Assembly (NCBI GenBank): GCA_003598085.1 | Contig: QZKU01000026.1 | Coordinates: forward strand, 1 to 64,000 | DNA: 64,000 nucleotides | Source: Candidatus Abyssobacteria bacterium SURF_5 | Lineage (GTDB): Bacteria > Abyssobacteria > SURF-5 | Reading direction: 5' to 3' | Shown here: positions 17,947-27,549 of the stretch, piece by piece | Layout: each line of letters opens with the position of its first letter | Position numbering within the stretch: the stretch's first letter is position 1 | The notes under the pieces: model-generated | Told to the model about the DNA's origin: nothing | Database searches by the model: none | What the model saw: only the letters and a program-made list of their open reading frames with translations | Made by a program: the position numbers and the translations under genes

Positions 17947-19136
17947 TACCTGTCCTTGTTCGCGAGGATTTCAGAAACCACCTGCACGTCCTTATCGCCG
18001 CGGCCGCTGAGGTTTATGATGACGCTGTCCGCACGGTTCATTTGCTGCGCGATTTTAACGGCATGTGCGACTGCATGCGAGCTTTCGAGCGCAGGAATAA
18101 TGCCCTCGACCCTGCCCAGCAACTGAAAGGCGGCAAGCGCCTCTTCATCCGTGACCGCCGTATAGTCGATCCGTTTCCGGTCGCGCAGATAACTGTGTTC
18201 GGGTCCGACACTGGCATAGTCCAGGCCCGCAGAGACTGAATGTGTCAACCCGATCTGGCCGTCGGCGGTCTGCAAAACGTAGCTCATGCAGCCTTGCAGA
18301 ACCCCCAACTCGCCGCTCGCAAAACGAGCGGCATGCTTTCCCGTGTCGATGCCGAGGCCGCCCGCCTCGACGCCGATCATCTTTACCTGTTCATCCTGCA
18401 GGAAATCGTAAAACAGACCGATCGAGTTGCTGCCACCCCCAACGCACGCGATCAGCAGGGCCGGCAGCCTTCCTTCTTTCTCGAGAATCTGCCGGCGCGC
18501 CTCTTGCCCGATTACGCGCTGAAAATCGCGCACCATCATCGGATACGGGTGCGCACCGAGAACTGAGCCGAGTATGTAATGAGTGGTGCGTACGTTCGTC
18601 ACCCAGTCGCGCATGGCCTCGTTGATGGCATCCTTCAACGTCTTGCTGCCCGAATCGACCGGTGTCACTTTCGATCCGAGAAGACGCATGCGAAATACAT
18701 TGAGCGCCTGGCGGCGCATATCTTCTTCGCCCATGTAGATCTCGCATTCGAATCCGAAGAGGGCGGCAACCGTCGCCGTCGCGACTCCGTGCTGCCCGGC
18801 CCCCGTCTCCGCAATAATACGCGTCTTACCCATGCGCTTCGCCAGGAGCGCCTGCCCTACGGTGTTGTTGATCTTGTGAGCCCCCGTGTGACACAGGTCT
18901 TCGCGCTTCAAATATATTTTTGCGCCGCCGAGCCGTTCCGTCAAGCGGCGGGCGAAAAACAGAGGAGTGGGCCGACCGGCATACTCCGTTAGGTAGTACG
19001 AAAGTTCGCGCTGAAAATCCGGGTCTTCCTTGTGCGCTCGATACGCGTCTTCCAGTTCTTTGAGCGGCGACATCAGGGTCTCCGGAACATATTTGCCGCC
19101 ATAGGGACCGAAGTGACCGCCGCTGTCAGGCAACAT
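17946..19136 (-). CDS. trpB: tryptophan synthase beta subunit
   Basis: PLP enzyme condensing indole with L-serine to L-tryptophan. Lys88 in HTGAHKINN forms the Schiff base, with GAGQHG, the GGGSNSIG phosphate loop and the C-terminal SGRGDKD also present. I chose the internal ATG at 19136 rather than 19163: GGAGGG stands nine bases before it, the protein then begins at the conserved [16 protein letters not shown] region, and the overlap with trpF shrinks to 11 bases. Length 396, as in other bacteria. Confidence 0.97.
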   Translation of the reverse strand: MLPDSGGHFGPYGGKYVPETLMSPLKELEDAYRAHKEDPDFQRELSYYLTEYAGRPTPLFFARRLTERLGGAKIYLKREDLCHTGAHKINNTVGQALLAKRMGKTRIIAETGAGQHGVATATVAALFGFECEIYMGEEDMRRQALNVFRMRLLGSKVTPVDSGSKTLKDAINEAMRDWVTNVRTTHYILGSVLGAHPYPMMVRDFQRVIGQEARRQILEKEGRLPALLIACVGGGSNSIGLFYDFLQDEQVKMIGVEAGGLGIDTGKHAARFASGELGVLQGCMSYVLQTADGQIGLTHSVSAGLDYASVGPEHSYLRDRKRIDYTAVTDEEALAAFQLLGRVEGIIPALESSHAVAHAVKIAQQMNRADSVIINLSGRGDKDVQVVSEILANKDR

Positions 19137-19749
19137 AGGATTTTGCCCTCCGAATGAAATCATGCACTTTCTGGGGATCTTTCCAACCGGGTGAAGCCTC
19201 GATGCCGCTGGAGACGTCGACGGCGTCCGGCGAAGCGACTTTAATGGCTTCGGCCACGTTTTCCGGAGTCAGACCCCCCGAAAGAATGATCGGGCGCCCA
19301 AGCGTCTTCGCTTTCGTTGCGAGGGTCCAGTCAAAAACTTTCCCGGTGCCACCCGCCATTCCCGGCACTTTCGTATCAAGCAAAATATAAGCTGCCGAGG
19401 AGCGCTCAATGAGCTCCAAGTCCGCCTCCTTCGCCACCGAAACAACCCGGATGAATTGCGCCGGATGGAATCCGGCATACCAGATGCGCTCTTCGTCATC
19501 TCCATGATACTGAATGTAGTCGAGGCCGACCAGGTCGAATATGTCGCGGGCATAAGAAGGATCGGGCTCGACAAATACCCCCACCACCGATACGAACGGC
19601 GGCAGACGCCGCCGAATGGCTACTGCAGTCTCCGGCGCTACCTGTCGCGGGCTTGGGGCGAAGATAAGACCAACGGCGTCCGCTCCGTTTGCAGCGGCCC
19701 ACAGAGCGTCCTCAAGATGGGTAACGCCGCAAATCTTTACCCTAACCAT
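19126..19749 (-). CDS. trpF: phosphoribosylanthranilate isomerase
   Basis: Amadori isomerisation of phosphoribosylanthranilate to CdRP, the third step of tryptophan synthesis. The VKICGVT start contains the catalytic Cys, the [13 protein letters not shown] loop holds the general acid Asp, and the [11 protein letters not shown] and VDVSSGIE phosphate-binding loops follow. It is a 207-residue stand-alone enzyme, not fused to TrpC. The ATG at 19749 has GGGAG upstream and overlaps trpC by 8 bases; the TTG one codon earlier is less likely. Confidence 0.96.
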   Translation of the reverse strand: MVRVKICGVTHLEDALWAAANGADAVGLIFAPSPRQVAPETAVAIRRRLPPFVSVVGVFVEPDPSYARDIFDLVGLDYIQYHGDDEERIWYAGFHPAQFIRVVSVAKEADLELIERSSAAYILLDTKVPGMAGGTGKVFDWTLATKAKTLGRPIILSGGLTPENVAEAIKVASPDAVDVSSGIEASPGWKDPQKVHDFIRRAKSYVA

Positions 19750-20515
19750 CAAGCAGCTCCCGCATTTTTCGCTGAATATCCGGACTGGTCACCAGCGCCT
19801 CTCCCACGAGAATGGCGTCGACGCCGGCGTCCCGCAACATCCTCACGTCGCCTGCCGTACTTATCCCGCTTTCACTCACTAAAATTATGCCGTCGGGAAC
19901 TCGCGGCGCGAGTTCGAGCGTTGTGGCAAGCCTTGTTTCGAAGGTGCGAAGATCCCTGTTGTTGATTCCGATAATGCCGGCCTTCGCTTCGAGCGCCGCA
20001 TCGAGTTGCTCCGCGTCGTGAGCTTCAACCAGCGCGTCCAGTCCCAACTCCGAAGAGAGCGCCACAAAGTTGCGCAACGACTTCCGGTCAAGGGCCGCGA
20101 CAATCAGCAAAACCGCGTCGCCCCCAATCACCAGGCTCTCCCACAACTGGTATTCATCGATCACAAAATCTTTTCTAAGCACCGGCAGCCGGGATACCCG
20201 CTTTGCAATGCGCAAATAGGAGGGATCGCCCTGGAAATATTTCCGATCGGTCAGAACCGATAACGCGGACGCTCCCCCGCAGGCATAGACATCTGCAAGA
20301 CGCGCCGGATCGAAATCCGCGCTCAACAGCCCTTTCGAAGGCGACGCCTTCTTTATCTCCGCGATCAGCTTGATGCCGTCTACGGAACGAATCGCGCCGG
20401 CAAAAAAACCGCCTGGCCCTCTCTCGGCTTTTTTCTTCAGTTCAGGCAGGGGCGTCCGCTCTTTGGCCTCGGCGACTTCTCGGCGTTTATGCGCAAGGAT
20501 GTCATCGAGTATCAC
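19742..20515 (-). CDS. trpC: indole-3-glycerol phosphate synthase
   Basis: Converts CdRP to indole-3-glycerol phosphate with loss of CO2 and water. The motifs LIAEIKKASPSKG (catalytic Lys), VLRKDFV, IIGINNRDL and LVSESGI are intact in a 257-residue barrel. The GTG start at 20515 overlaps the trpD stop in a GTGA, so the pair is translationally coupled. Confidence 0.97.
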   Translation of the reverse strand: MILDDILAHKRREVAEAKERTPLPELKKKAERGPGGFFAGAIRSVDGIKLIAEIKKASPSKGLLSADFDPARLADVYACGGASALSVLTDRKYFQGDPSYLRIAKRVSRLPVLRKDFVIDEYQLWESLVIGGDAVLLIVAALDRKSLRNFVALSSELGLDALVEAHDAEQLDAALEAKAGIIGINNRDLRTFETRLATTLELAPRVPDGIILVSESGISTAGDVRMLRDAGVDAILVGEALVTSPDIQRKMRELLDG

Positions 20516-21522
20516 CGCGCCGATACCTCGCGCAGCCGCCGCAGTTTTTCCAATGCGGCGCCGGAATCAATTGAGCTTGCGGCCGCTTCGATACCGTCGG
20601 CCACAGATTCGACTTTCCCGGCGGCAATAAGAGCGAAGGCAACGTTCAGGAGGACGATGTCGCGGCGGGCGCCTTCTTCGCCTTTCAATATAGCTTCGAT
20701 GATTCTCGCGTTGGCGGCCGGATCTCCTCCGGACAGCGCCTCCCTCCGCGATCGCTTGATTCCCAATTCGGCGGGATCGAATTCATAGGTCGTCACCTTT
20801 CCATCTCTGACTTCCGCTATGAACGAGGTGGAAGTGACGGTTATCTCATCAAGCCCGTCGGCCCCGCAAACCACAAACGCATGACGGGTGCCCAGATTTC
20901 TGAGTACATGAGCCAACGGCTCAAGAAAGCTGCGATCGCACACCCCGATTACCTGCGCATCGGCAAACGCGGGATTGGAGATGGGTCCGAGAATGTTGAA
21001 AACGGTTCGAATGCCGATCTCGCGCCTCGGCCCGACGGCATATTTCATGGCGCCGTGGTATAGAGGTGCAAACATGAACCCAAAACCCACTTCGTCAATC
21101 GACTGCTCGACTGCAGAGGGTTCGGCCTCGATTCGGATGCCCAGTTGCTCAAGGACGTCGGCGCTCCCGCAGAGGCTGGACATGCCGCGATTGCCATGCT
21201 TCGCAACCGCCACCCCCGCTCCCGCCGCAACAAATGCGGCAGCTGTCGAAACATTGAAGGTGCCCGCCCCGTCTCCGCCGGTACCGCAAGTATCCACCAG
21301 CGGTCGGCGCTTCGGGTTCAAGCGGATGACTTTGTCGCGCATCACCTGCGCGCAGCCGGTGATTTCCTCAACCGTCTCGCCCTTCATCCGCAGCGACACG
21401 AGAAAAGCCGCGATTTGTGCGGGAGTCGCTCTGCCACTCATGATTTCGTCCATTGCAGCGGCAGCCTCGCCGGTTGATAGATTCTTCCTGTCGCACGTTT
21501 TCTTGAGGAATTCCTTGAACAT
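20512..21522 (-). CDS. trpD: anthranilate phosphoribosyltransferase
   Basis: Transfers phosphoribose from PRPP to anthranilate. The DTCGTGGDGAGTFNVST PRPP loop, KHGNRGMSS and the NILGPISNP block are diagnostic. There is no fused TrpG glutaminase domain. I take the ATG at 21522, which starts the protein at the family-like MFKEFLKKTCDRKNLS; a GTG at 21531 overlapping the purE stop (GTGA) is the alternative, and neither has a strong SD. It directly follows purE, joining the tryptophan genes to the purine genes; trpE and trpG are not in the window. Confidence 0.95.
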   Translation of the reverse strand: MFKEFLKKTCDRKNLSTGEAAAAMDEIMSGRATPAQIAAFLVSLRMKGETVEEITGCAQVMRDKVIRLNPKRRPLVDTCGTGGDGAGTFNVSTAAAFVAAGAGVAVAKHGNRGMSSLCGSADVLEQLGIRIEAEPSAVEQSIDEVGFGFMFAPLYHGAMKYAVGPRREIGIRTVFNILGPISNPAFADAQVIGVCDRSFLEPLAHVLRNLGTRHAFVVCGADGLDEITVTSTSFIAEVRDGKVTTYEFDPAELGIKRSRREALSGGDPAANARIIEAILKGEEGARRDIVLLNVAFALIAAGKVESVADGIEAAASSIDSGAALEKLRRLREVSAR

Positions 21523-21527
21523 GACGA

Positions 21528-22052
21528 TCACCCGGCGTGTTTGGAAATTTCCCGCTGCAGCGCTTTCTCTTTCTGTTCGACGGATCCAGCGAGATGAGCT
21601 TTATAAGCGGTGAGTTTCTTGCGGAGACGACCATCGCCAAGCGCCAGTATCTGGACAGCCAACAATCCTGCGTTGCGCGCACCGGCCTTGCCAACCGCCA
21701 TAGTCGCTACCGGCACTCCGGCAGGCATTTGTATTGTTGAGAGGAGAGCGTCGAGCCCTTTCAATGGGGAAGAATCTATCGGCACCCCGATAACGGGAAG
21801 CGTCGTATGAGCGGCTATCATGCCGGCAAGATGCGCAGCGGCGCCCGCCCCGGCAATTATCACCTTTATCCCGTTTTCGGCCGCGCCTTCAGTGAGCGCA
21901 ATGGTTCGTTTCGGCGAACGGTGCGCCGAAGACACCTTCATGTCGTAGCCGACACCGAATTCATCAAGTATGTCGGCCGTTTCGCGCATGATCGCATGGT
22001 CGCTTTCGCTTCCCATGAAGATGTAAACCATCTTTTTTACCGCCTTCGGCAT
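21528..22052 (-). CDS. purE: N5-carboxyaminoimidazole ribonucleotide mutase, class I PurE
   Basis: Interconverts N5-CAIR and CAIR in purine synthesis. The 174-residue protein has MGSESDHAIM, VSSAHRSP, the AGAGAAAHLAGMIA loop and VPIDSSPLKGLDALLS. It aligns better with class I enzymes, which need PurK to make N5-CAIR, but purK is not in the window. The ATG immediately follows the purD stop. Confidence 0.95.
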   Translation of the reverse strand: MPKAVKKMVYIFMGSESDHAIMRETADILDEFGVGYDMKVSSAHRSPKRTIALTEGAAENGIKVIIAGAGAAAHLAGMIAAHTTLPVIGVPIDSSPLKGLDALLSTIQMPAGVPVATMAVGKAGARNAGLLAVQILALGDGRLRKKLTAYKAHLAGSVEQKEKALQREISKHAG

Positions 22053-23339
22053 TTATGAATCCCTTTCGAGACGCGCCAGAGCTTTCTTGCCGATGTCGGA
22101 GCGGAAATATCTGCCCTCGAATCGGATTGTTTCGGCGCACTGGTATGCGCGCTCGATGGCGGAGGGGATGTCCTCGCCAAGGGCCGTAGCTCCGATCACG
22201 CGCCCACCGTCGGTGACAACCTGGCCGTCTTTCAATTCCGTGCCGGCATGAAAAACAATGGCGCCGGCCACTTTTCGCGCGTTTTCCAATCCTGTGATTC
22301 GCATCCCCTTCTTGTATTTTCCCGGATATCCGCCGGATGCCAGGACAACACAAACTGCGGCATCGTCTGTCCATTCGGCCTGCATGTCGCTCAGCGTGCC
22401 GTCCGCACATGCGAGCATGAGAGGAACGAGATCGCTCTTGAGACGCGGAATGACGACCTGCGCTTCAGGATCGCCGAAGCGAACGTTATATTCAAGCACT
22501 TTCGGACCGGCTTCGGTCATCATGATTCCACAATAAATCACGCCACGATATTCGCAACCCTCGTGCCGGAGAGCATCGATGGTAGGTCGAATTATCTGAT
22601 TCTCAATATGTTCGAGAAGCGTCGGACTGACGACGGGGGCCGGCGAATACGCGCCCATTCCGCCCGTGTTCGGCCCTTTGTCGCCGTCGTAGATGGCCTT
22701 GTGGTCCTGCGACGCGGGCATTGTCAGAATGTTCCTGCCGTCGGTAAAAGCGAGCACCGACGCCTCTTCGCCCTGCAGAAACTCCTCGATCACGATCCTG
22801 CTGCCGGCGCGCCCGAAAGCCCCCTCAACCAGGCACTGATTGACCGCCGAAAGGGCGACTTTCTCATCAAAGGCAACAATGACTCCTTTTCCGGCGGCCA
22901 AACCGTCTGCCTTTATCACAACCGGCGTTCCGATCTCATGCACGAATTCGGCCGCCTCTTCGGCCTCGCAGAACGTGTGAAAAGTCCCGGTGGGGATGTT
23001 GTATTTCGCCATCAGCTTCTTCGCGAAAATCTTGCTCCCCTCCAGCAGCGCAGCCTCTGCCCGCGGCCCAAAAGCCCTTAGGCCGCGCTCGCTCAGCTTA
23101 TCAACCACTCCCTCGACAAGCGGCGCCTCGGGACCAACCACCGTGAGGTCTATCTTCTCCTTTTCCGCAAAGGCGACGAGCTTCTCCGTATCGGTCGCCT
23201 TGACATTCACGCATTCCCCAAGCTCGGCTATTCCTGCATTTCCGGGAGCACAAAATATCTTTTTCACAAGAGGGCTCTGGCTTATCTTCCAGACGAGGGC
23301 GTGCTCTCTTCCGCCCCCTCCGATAACCAATATTTTCAT
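22053..23339 (-). CDS. purD: phosphoribosylamine-glycine ligase
   Basis: ATP-grasp ligase forming GAR from phosphoribosylamine and glycine. It begins with the MKILVIGGGGREHAL dinucleotide-like loop, has the KADGLAAGKGVIV ATP-grasp strand-loop and the EYNVRFGDPEAQ metal-binding block. 428 residues, usual length. AAGGAGG sits eight bases before the ATG. It lies 20 bases after purH and abuts purE. Confidence 0.97.
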   Translation of the reverse strand: MKILVIGGGGREHALVWKISQSPLVKKIFCAPGNAGIAELGECVNVKATDTEKLVAFAEKEKIDLTVVGPEAPLVEGVVDKLSERGLRAFGPRAEAALLEGSKIFAKKLMAKYNIPTGTFHTFCEAEEAAEFVHEIGTPVVIKADGLAAGKGVIVAFDEKVALSAVNQCLVEGAFGRAGSRIVIEEFLQGEEASVLAFTDGRNILTMPASQDHKAIYDGDKGPNTGGMGAYSPAPVVSPTLLEHIENQIIRPTIDALRHEGCEYRGVIYCGIMMTEAGPKVLEYNVRFGDPEAQVVIPRLKSDLVPLMLACADGTLSDMQAEWTDDAAVCVVLASGGYPGKYKKGMRITGLENARKVAGAIVFHAGTELKDGQVVTDGGRVIGATALGEDIPSAIERAYQCAETIRFEGRYFRSDIGKKALARLERDS

Positions 23340-23359
23340 GGCGAGCCTCCTTGCTATTC

Positions 23360-24937
23360 CTAATGCTTGAAATGCCGCATGCCGGTGATGATCATCGCAA
23401 TATCATGTTCATTGGCGGCGGCAATGACCTCATCGTCTTTTTTTGAGCCGCCGGTCTGGATGATCGCCCTGATGCCGGCCTCGGCGGCCGCATCAACGCC
23501 GTCACGGAACGGGAAGAACGCATCGGAAGCAAGCACTCCGCCCTTGGCGCGCCCGGCGGACTTGTGAGCGGCAATCATACTGGAATCAACGCGGCTCATC
23601 TGGCCGGCGCCGACCCCGAAGACCGTGAAATCCTTTGCATACACAATCGCGTTCGATTTCACGTGCTTGCAAATGACCCACGCGAAAAGCAGGTCCTTCA
23701 TTTCCTTTTCCGTCGGCTTGCGCTTCGTGACGAGCTTGAACTGCGACTGGTCGTACGTCGCCCGATCGAAATCCTGCAGCAGCATACCGCCGACTACGCG
23801 CCGCATGTTCGGCGCGCTGTCACGAGCGCCGCCCAACTCGCCGACGGCAAGAACCCTGAGGCTCTCGCCCCACCATTGCCGCGTTTTCAGCACCTCGAGC
23901 GCCTCCTTGGCAAACGAGGGAGCGATGATCGCTTCAATAAACGTGTTCGGCTTCGCCATCAACTCCGCCGCCTTGAGATCGATGTGGCGGTTCGCGCCGA
24001 CGATGCTGCCGAACGCTGACACCGGATCCCCAAGCAGCGCGCGCGAATACGCCTCATGGATGTCATTGCCGACGCCGGCGCCGCATGGATTCGTATGCTT
24101 GATAATCACCGCAGTCGGCTCCTGGAAATCCTTAACGATTTCCAGAGCGGCGTCCAGATCAAGAATATTATTGTAGGAGAGCGTCTTGCCATGCAGCATC
24201 TCGGCCGTGGACACGCTCGGCTCCTTCGCATTCGGATCGACATAGAAAGCGGCCGACTGGTGCGGGTTCTCACCATACCGCAGGTCCGCCTGTTTCCGGA
24301 ATTGGATGTTGAGCATTGCAGGATATTTGCCGCCCTTCTTGTCCACAGCGGCAAGATAATCGGCAATCGCGCGATCATATGTGGCCGTATGTTCGAAGAC
24401 CTCGCACGCCAGATCAAATTTCAGCTTCTCCGGAACTTTGCCGCCTCCCCTTTTCATCTCCTCGATGATCTGCCCATATCGCGCCGGATTCACCACCACC
24501 ACCACATCGCGATAATTTTTTGCCGCCGCTCGCAGCATCGTGGGCCCGCCGATGTCAATCTGCTCGATCGCGTCTTCCAGTTCGACGTTCGGCTTCGAAA
24601 TCGTCTCCTGGAATGGATACAGGTTGACGACTACCATGTCGATCAGCTCGATACCGTGCCGGTCAACCTGCTGCATGTGCTCGAGGTTGTCCCTGAGCGC
24701 AAGCAGCCCGGCGTGAATCTTGGGGTGCAGCGTTTTCACGCGCCCATCCATCATCTCGGGGAATCCCGTGTAATCGGAAACCGAACGAACCGGCACTCCG
24801 GCCTGGTCAAGAGTCCGCTGAGTACCGCCGGTTGAAAGAATTTCAACCCCCACTCCGGCCAGGAATCTGGCAAACTCGACAATCCCGGCTTTGTTGGAAA
24901 CGCTCAAAAGCGCGCGTTGTATCTTATTGGCAGGCAT
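23360..24937 (-). CDS. purH: bifunctional AICAR formyltransferase/IMP cyclohydrolase
   Basis: Last two steps to IMP. The N-terminal IMP cyclohydrolase domain (about residues 1-200) has [15 protein letters not shown] and [15 protein letters not shown]; the C-terminal transformylase domain has [20 protein letters not shown] (catalytic Lys-His) and [11 protein letters not shown]. 525 residues, full length. GAGGTGA upstream of the ATG. Part of the downstream half of the pur string after the island. Confidence 0.97.
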   Translation of the reverse strand: MPANKIQRALLSVSNKAGIVEFARFLAGVGVEILSTGGTQRTLDQAGVPVRSVSDYTGFPEMMDGRVKTLHPKIHAGLLALRDNLEHMQQVDRHGIELIDMVVVNLYPFQETISKPNVELEDAIEQIDIGGPTMLRAAAKNYRDVVVVVNPARYGQIIEEMKRGGGKVPEKLKFDLACEVFEHTATYDRAIADYLAAVDKKGGKYPAMLNIQFRKQADLRYGENPHQSAAFYVDPNAKEPSVSTAEMLHGKTLSYNNILDLDAALEIVKDFQEPTAVIIKHTNPCGAGVGNDIHEAYSRALLGDPVSAFGSIVGANRHIDLKAAELMAKPNTFIEAIIAPSFAKEALEVLKTRQWWGESLRVLAVGELGGARDSAPNMRRVVGGMLLQDFDRATYDQSQFKLVTKRKPTEKEMKDLLFAWVICKHVKSNAIVYAKDFTVFGVGAGQMSRVDSSMIAAHKSAGRAKGGVLASDAFFPFRDGVDAAAEAGIRAIIQTGGSKKDDEVIAAANEHDIAMIITGMRHFKH

Positions 24938-24955
24938 ATATTCACCTCGCTGAGA

Positions 24956-25777
24956 TCAGCTTGAACGAGAAAAATCCGGTAACGAGCATCCGTTCTTGAT
25001 GTAATTCACCGCATTCCGAAATACCGCCACGCCCATTCCCTCGCGCGGGGTTTTTTCGCGGGTCCAGCGTGGATGATTGGTCTGAAAAAGGTACGCCTCC
25101 GGATGAGGCATCAGGCCGAAAATCCGGCCCGTCAAATCGCAGATGCCCGCAATGCCGTCTTGCGAGCCGTTGGGATTGTACGGGTATCCGTCTGCTTTCC
25201 CCTCTTCATCCACATATTGAAGCACGACGTGTCCGCCCGCGTGCAGCCGTTCGAGCACGGTTTCACTCGAAGTAACGAGCTTGCCCTCGCCATGACGGAC
25301 GGGCAGGTACATTCTATCAATCCCTTTTGTGAAAATGCAACGCGAATTCGGGTTCGCCGCCAGATAGACCCAGCGGTCTTCAAACTTGCTCGAATCGTTA
25401 AACGTCAGCGTCACCTGCTGATCGCCGTATTTCCGGTCGAGCGCCGGCAAGAATCCCATCTTGACAAGAACCTGGAAACCGTTGCAGATGCCGATGATCA
25501 ATTTTCCGTCTTCAATAAAACGGAGCAACTGATCCCGCAGATGCTGTATCAGCTTGTTGGCGAGCACCTTGCCCGCGGCGATATCATCTCCGTATGAGAA
25601 TCCGCCGGGAATCGCGAGAATGTCATAATCGCTTAATGATTTCCCGCCCGGCTCGATCAGGTCGTTCACGTGCACCCGCTCGGCGCGACCGCCGACCCGA
25701 CGCATGTTAAAGGCATACTCGGTCTCATAATCGCAGTTGATGCCGTAGCCGGTAAGCACTAATACGCTTGGTTTCAT
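24956..25777 (-). CDS. purQ: FGAM synthase glutaminase subunit
   Basis: Class I glutamine amidotransferase that supplies ammonia to PurL. The nucleophile is Cys98 in IGICNGFQ, and MPHPEAYLF supplies the His-Glu pair. At 273 residues it is of the longer PurQ type (short forms are about 225). Its ATG is 35 bases downstream of the last island gene, and I see no Shine-Dalgarno sequence in that AT-rich spacer, which differs from the other pur genes; translation may depend on read-through coupling from the island. Confidence 0.95.
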   Translation of the reverse strand: MKPSVLVLTGYGINCDYETEYAFNMRRVGGRAERVHVNDLIEPGGKSLSDYDILAIPGGFSYGDDIAAGKVLANKLIQHLRDQLLRFIEDGKLIIGICNGFQVLVKMGFLPALDRKYGDQQVTLTFNDSSKFEDRWVYLAANPNSRCIFTKGIDRMYLPVRHGEGKLVTSSETVLERLHAGGHVVLQYVDEEGKADGYPYNPNGSQDGIAGICDLTGRIFGLMPHPEAYLFQTNHPRWTREKTPREGMGVAVFRNAVNYIKNGCSLPDFSRSS

Positions 25778-25812
25778 AATTCTAATTCAAAGATTTGATA
25801 TAACCTTGAAAG

Positions 25813-27549
25813 CTAACTCTTAATAAATCTTTTGTAAAAGACCCAAGTGTTGTGAAAACCTCTCCGTTTATTACGATTTGCGCCTCTGAAAATGACAACA
25901 TTGATTCCAATTTTTCGGCAGATAGGGCAATTACATCTTTCCCAAGGCTTCTCAGATAGAAGTTTTTCATATTTTTCAGCAAAATGATTGTCTTCACTTT
26001 GACGTTCTAACAAAGGTCCGTATCTATTTAATGCAATAAGAGTTTCTTCTGCTCCTTTTGGATTGTCTCCAAAAACACCCAAGGAGCGAAGACAATTTTC
26101 TTCAAGTATACGAGCTTTCTCTTTGGAAAGTTTCTTATCTGCTACGGCTTCCTGTATCGCTTTGGAATCACTAAACGGTACCCGAACGGCCGCATACCAT
26201 GTTCCGTCAACCGCCAAATAATTTTGATCCGATCTTAGCCAAGCCTTCCGAAAATATGAGGCAGAATCAAAGCTAGATACTCCCAATGTGCGAAAAAATG
26301 GTTGTAGCTTGGGCCGAAGGATCCCAAATAGATGCAGCCATAAGTTTTCTTCGTGCCCTCTTGTTCGCTCTTGCAGAGCTTTCCTGACTGCGCCCACAAT
26401 CTCGATTATTTCTGAATCAGAGCGTGGTACTAATCCACCCAAAGCTATATGCCGATATCCCATATCTATGTACTGATGCAAGCAGGATATATAGGAGCGG
26501 ACACCAACGCCCTGAATGACGCCCATAGGTATAAAAGAATAGTTCTTTTTCTTCCATAGTCCAATGAATTCAGCAGCGTTTTCTGTTGTCAGTTTTACTC
26601 TTTCGTACCTGGCAGATAGACTCAATATGCGCTTACGTGAACTTCCATCTTTATGTTTTTTTACTATTTCTTGCAATGGTATATGGTCTACTGACGCGCC
26701 TATATCAAAGCCGTATTTGTGGTACATATCTAAAGCTTCCATTGTGGAAAAAGGAGGTTTACTCTCCGCTGTATATGAAAATGCCCCACAATCTCCAAAC
26801 AGAAGCATGTTATCCGGGAGTTGTAGCACCTCTCTGAGGTTTCCAGATGAGCACCTCCCCTTGGCCATTCTATAAATTGCACCTTTACCCATATTCATGT
26901 GAGATAAACTTAAAAGCACGCCATCATAAGGGGCATCTTTGCCGTATATTTCATGGGCGTATGCTTTACGAGACTCACCAGCCTTTATGGGTTCTTTGCC
27001 TTCGTCTGGAATAAATGGCTCATCAACGTAATCGTCCCAATCAGGAAAAAAATAAATATATGAGCGGATGCTTTTACCTTTTTTTTCGATAGATGCTGTC
27101 TTAGATGGCAGTTTTTCAAGCCATGATTTCATGGCTTTCATTTTCATGCCGATGGGTCCTTTTGCGTAAGTAAACTTCGCTTTTGGGAAGATTTTCTCAA
27201 TCCCCCTGACCGCATTAAGATAATCTGCACCTAAATTCAGGAATATACCCTCCGGCTGTGATAGCTTTTGAAGCGCTGATAGGACCCTTTTGTTAAATGA
27301 TGTGGCAGAATGCGAGTCAAAACGCTGGTCGTATTGACTTATTATAGTTGTAGCATCGATCAATCCATATTTGGCTGAGAGAATCTTAATCTGTAATCCC
27401 GGAGGCCAGCCTTTAACGAGAAGCATTTTTCTTAGAACTCGAAAGTTAACTCCATCATACAAGCACATGGCCGGAGCTTTTATTACCTGCGGTAATTTAG
27501 TTTTTGAACAGGCCACTATCAATAAGTGACCTTCGAGGTGAGTTGTCAT
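25813..27549 (-). CDS. DpdA/TgtA5-like 7-deazaguanine transglycosylase with N-terminal DUF6884-like domain
   Basis: Predicted to swap guanine for a 7-deazaguanine (preQ0-type) base in DNA. Residues about 8-75 look like DUF6884 (ACSKTK at 13-18, APAMCLYDG, ILSAKYGLI). Residues about 205-575 are TGT-like: Asp253 in DCGAFSY matches the general-base aspartate, the SVDHIP block contains Asp288, GVIQG and ALGGL (369-373) match the substrate pocket, and Asp428 in SFDSAS matches the nucleophile. The zinc site is CNCPIC (Cys539, Cys541, Cys544) with His566 in GFHN. 578 residues. The ATG overlaps the HAD stop (ATGA). Catalytic residues are intact, so it is probably active. Action on RNA cannot be excluded, but the domain pairing favours DpdA. 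Last island gene, 35 bases before purQ. Confidence 0.8.
   Translation of the reverse strand: MTTHLEGHLLIVACSKTKLPQVIKAPAMCLYDGVNFRVLRKMLLVKGWPPGLQIKILSAKYGLIDATTIISQYDQRFDSHSATSFNKRVLSALQKLSQPEGIFLNLGADYLNAVRGIEKIFPKAKFTYAKGPIGMKMKAMKSWLEKLPSKTASIEKKGKSIRSYIYFFPDWDDYVDEPFIPDEGKEPIKAGESRKAYAHEIYGKDAPYDGVLLSLSHMNMGKGAIYRMAKGRCSSGNLREVLQLPDNMLLFGDCGAFSYTAESKPPFSTMEALDMYHKYGFDIGASVDHIPLQEIVKKHKDGSSRKRILSLSARYERVKLTTENAAEFIGLWKKKNYSFIPMGVIQGVGVRSYISCLHQYIDMGYRHIALGGLVPRSDSEIIEIVGAVRKALQERTRGHEENLWLHLFGILRPKLQPFFRTLGVSSFDSASYFRKAWLRSDQNYLAVDGTWYAAVRVPFSDSKAIQEAVADKKLSKEKARILEENCLRSLGVFGDNPKGAEETLIALNRYGPLLERQSEDNHFAEKYEKLLSEKPWERCNCPICRKIGINVVIFRGANRNKRRGFHNTWVFYKRFIKS

Noticed and set aside
25782-25997. 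71-codon open frame overlapping the 3' end of the DpdA-like gene and ending just before purQ
   Set aside because: It lies inside the coding sequence that holds the conserved zinc site (Cys539-His566) in another frame; no SD and no family resemblance.
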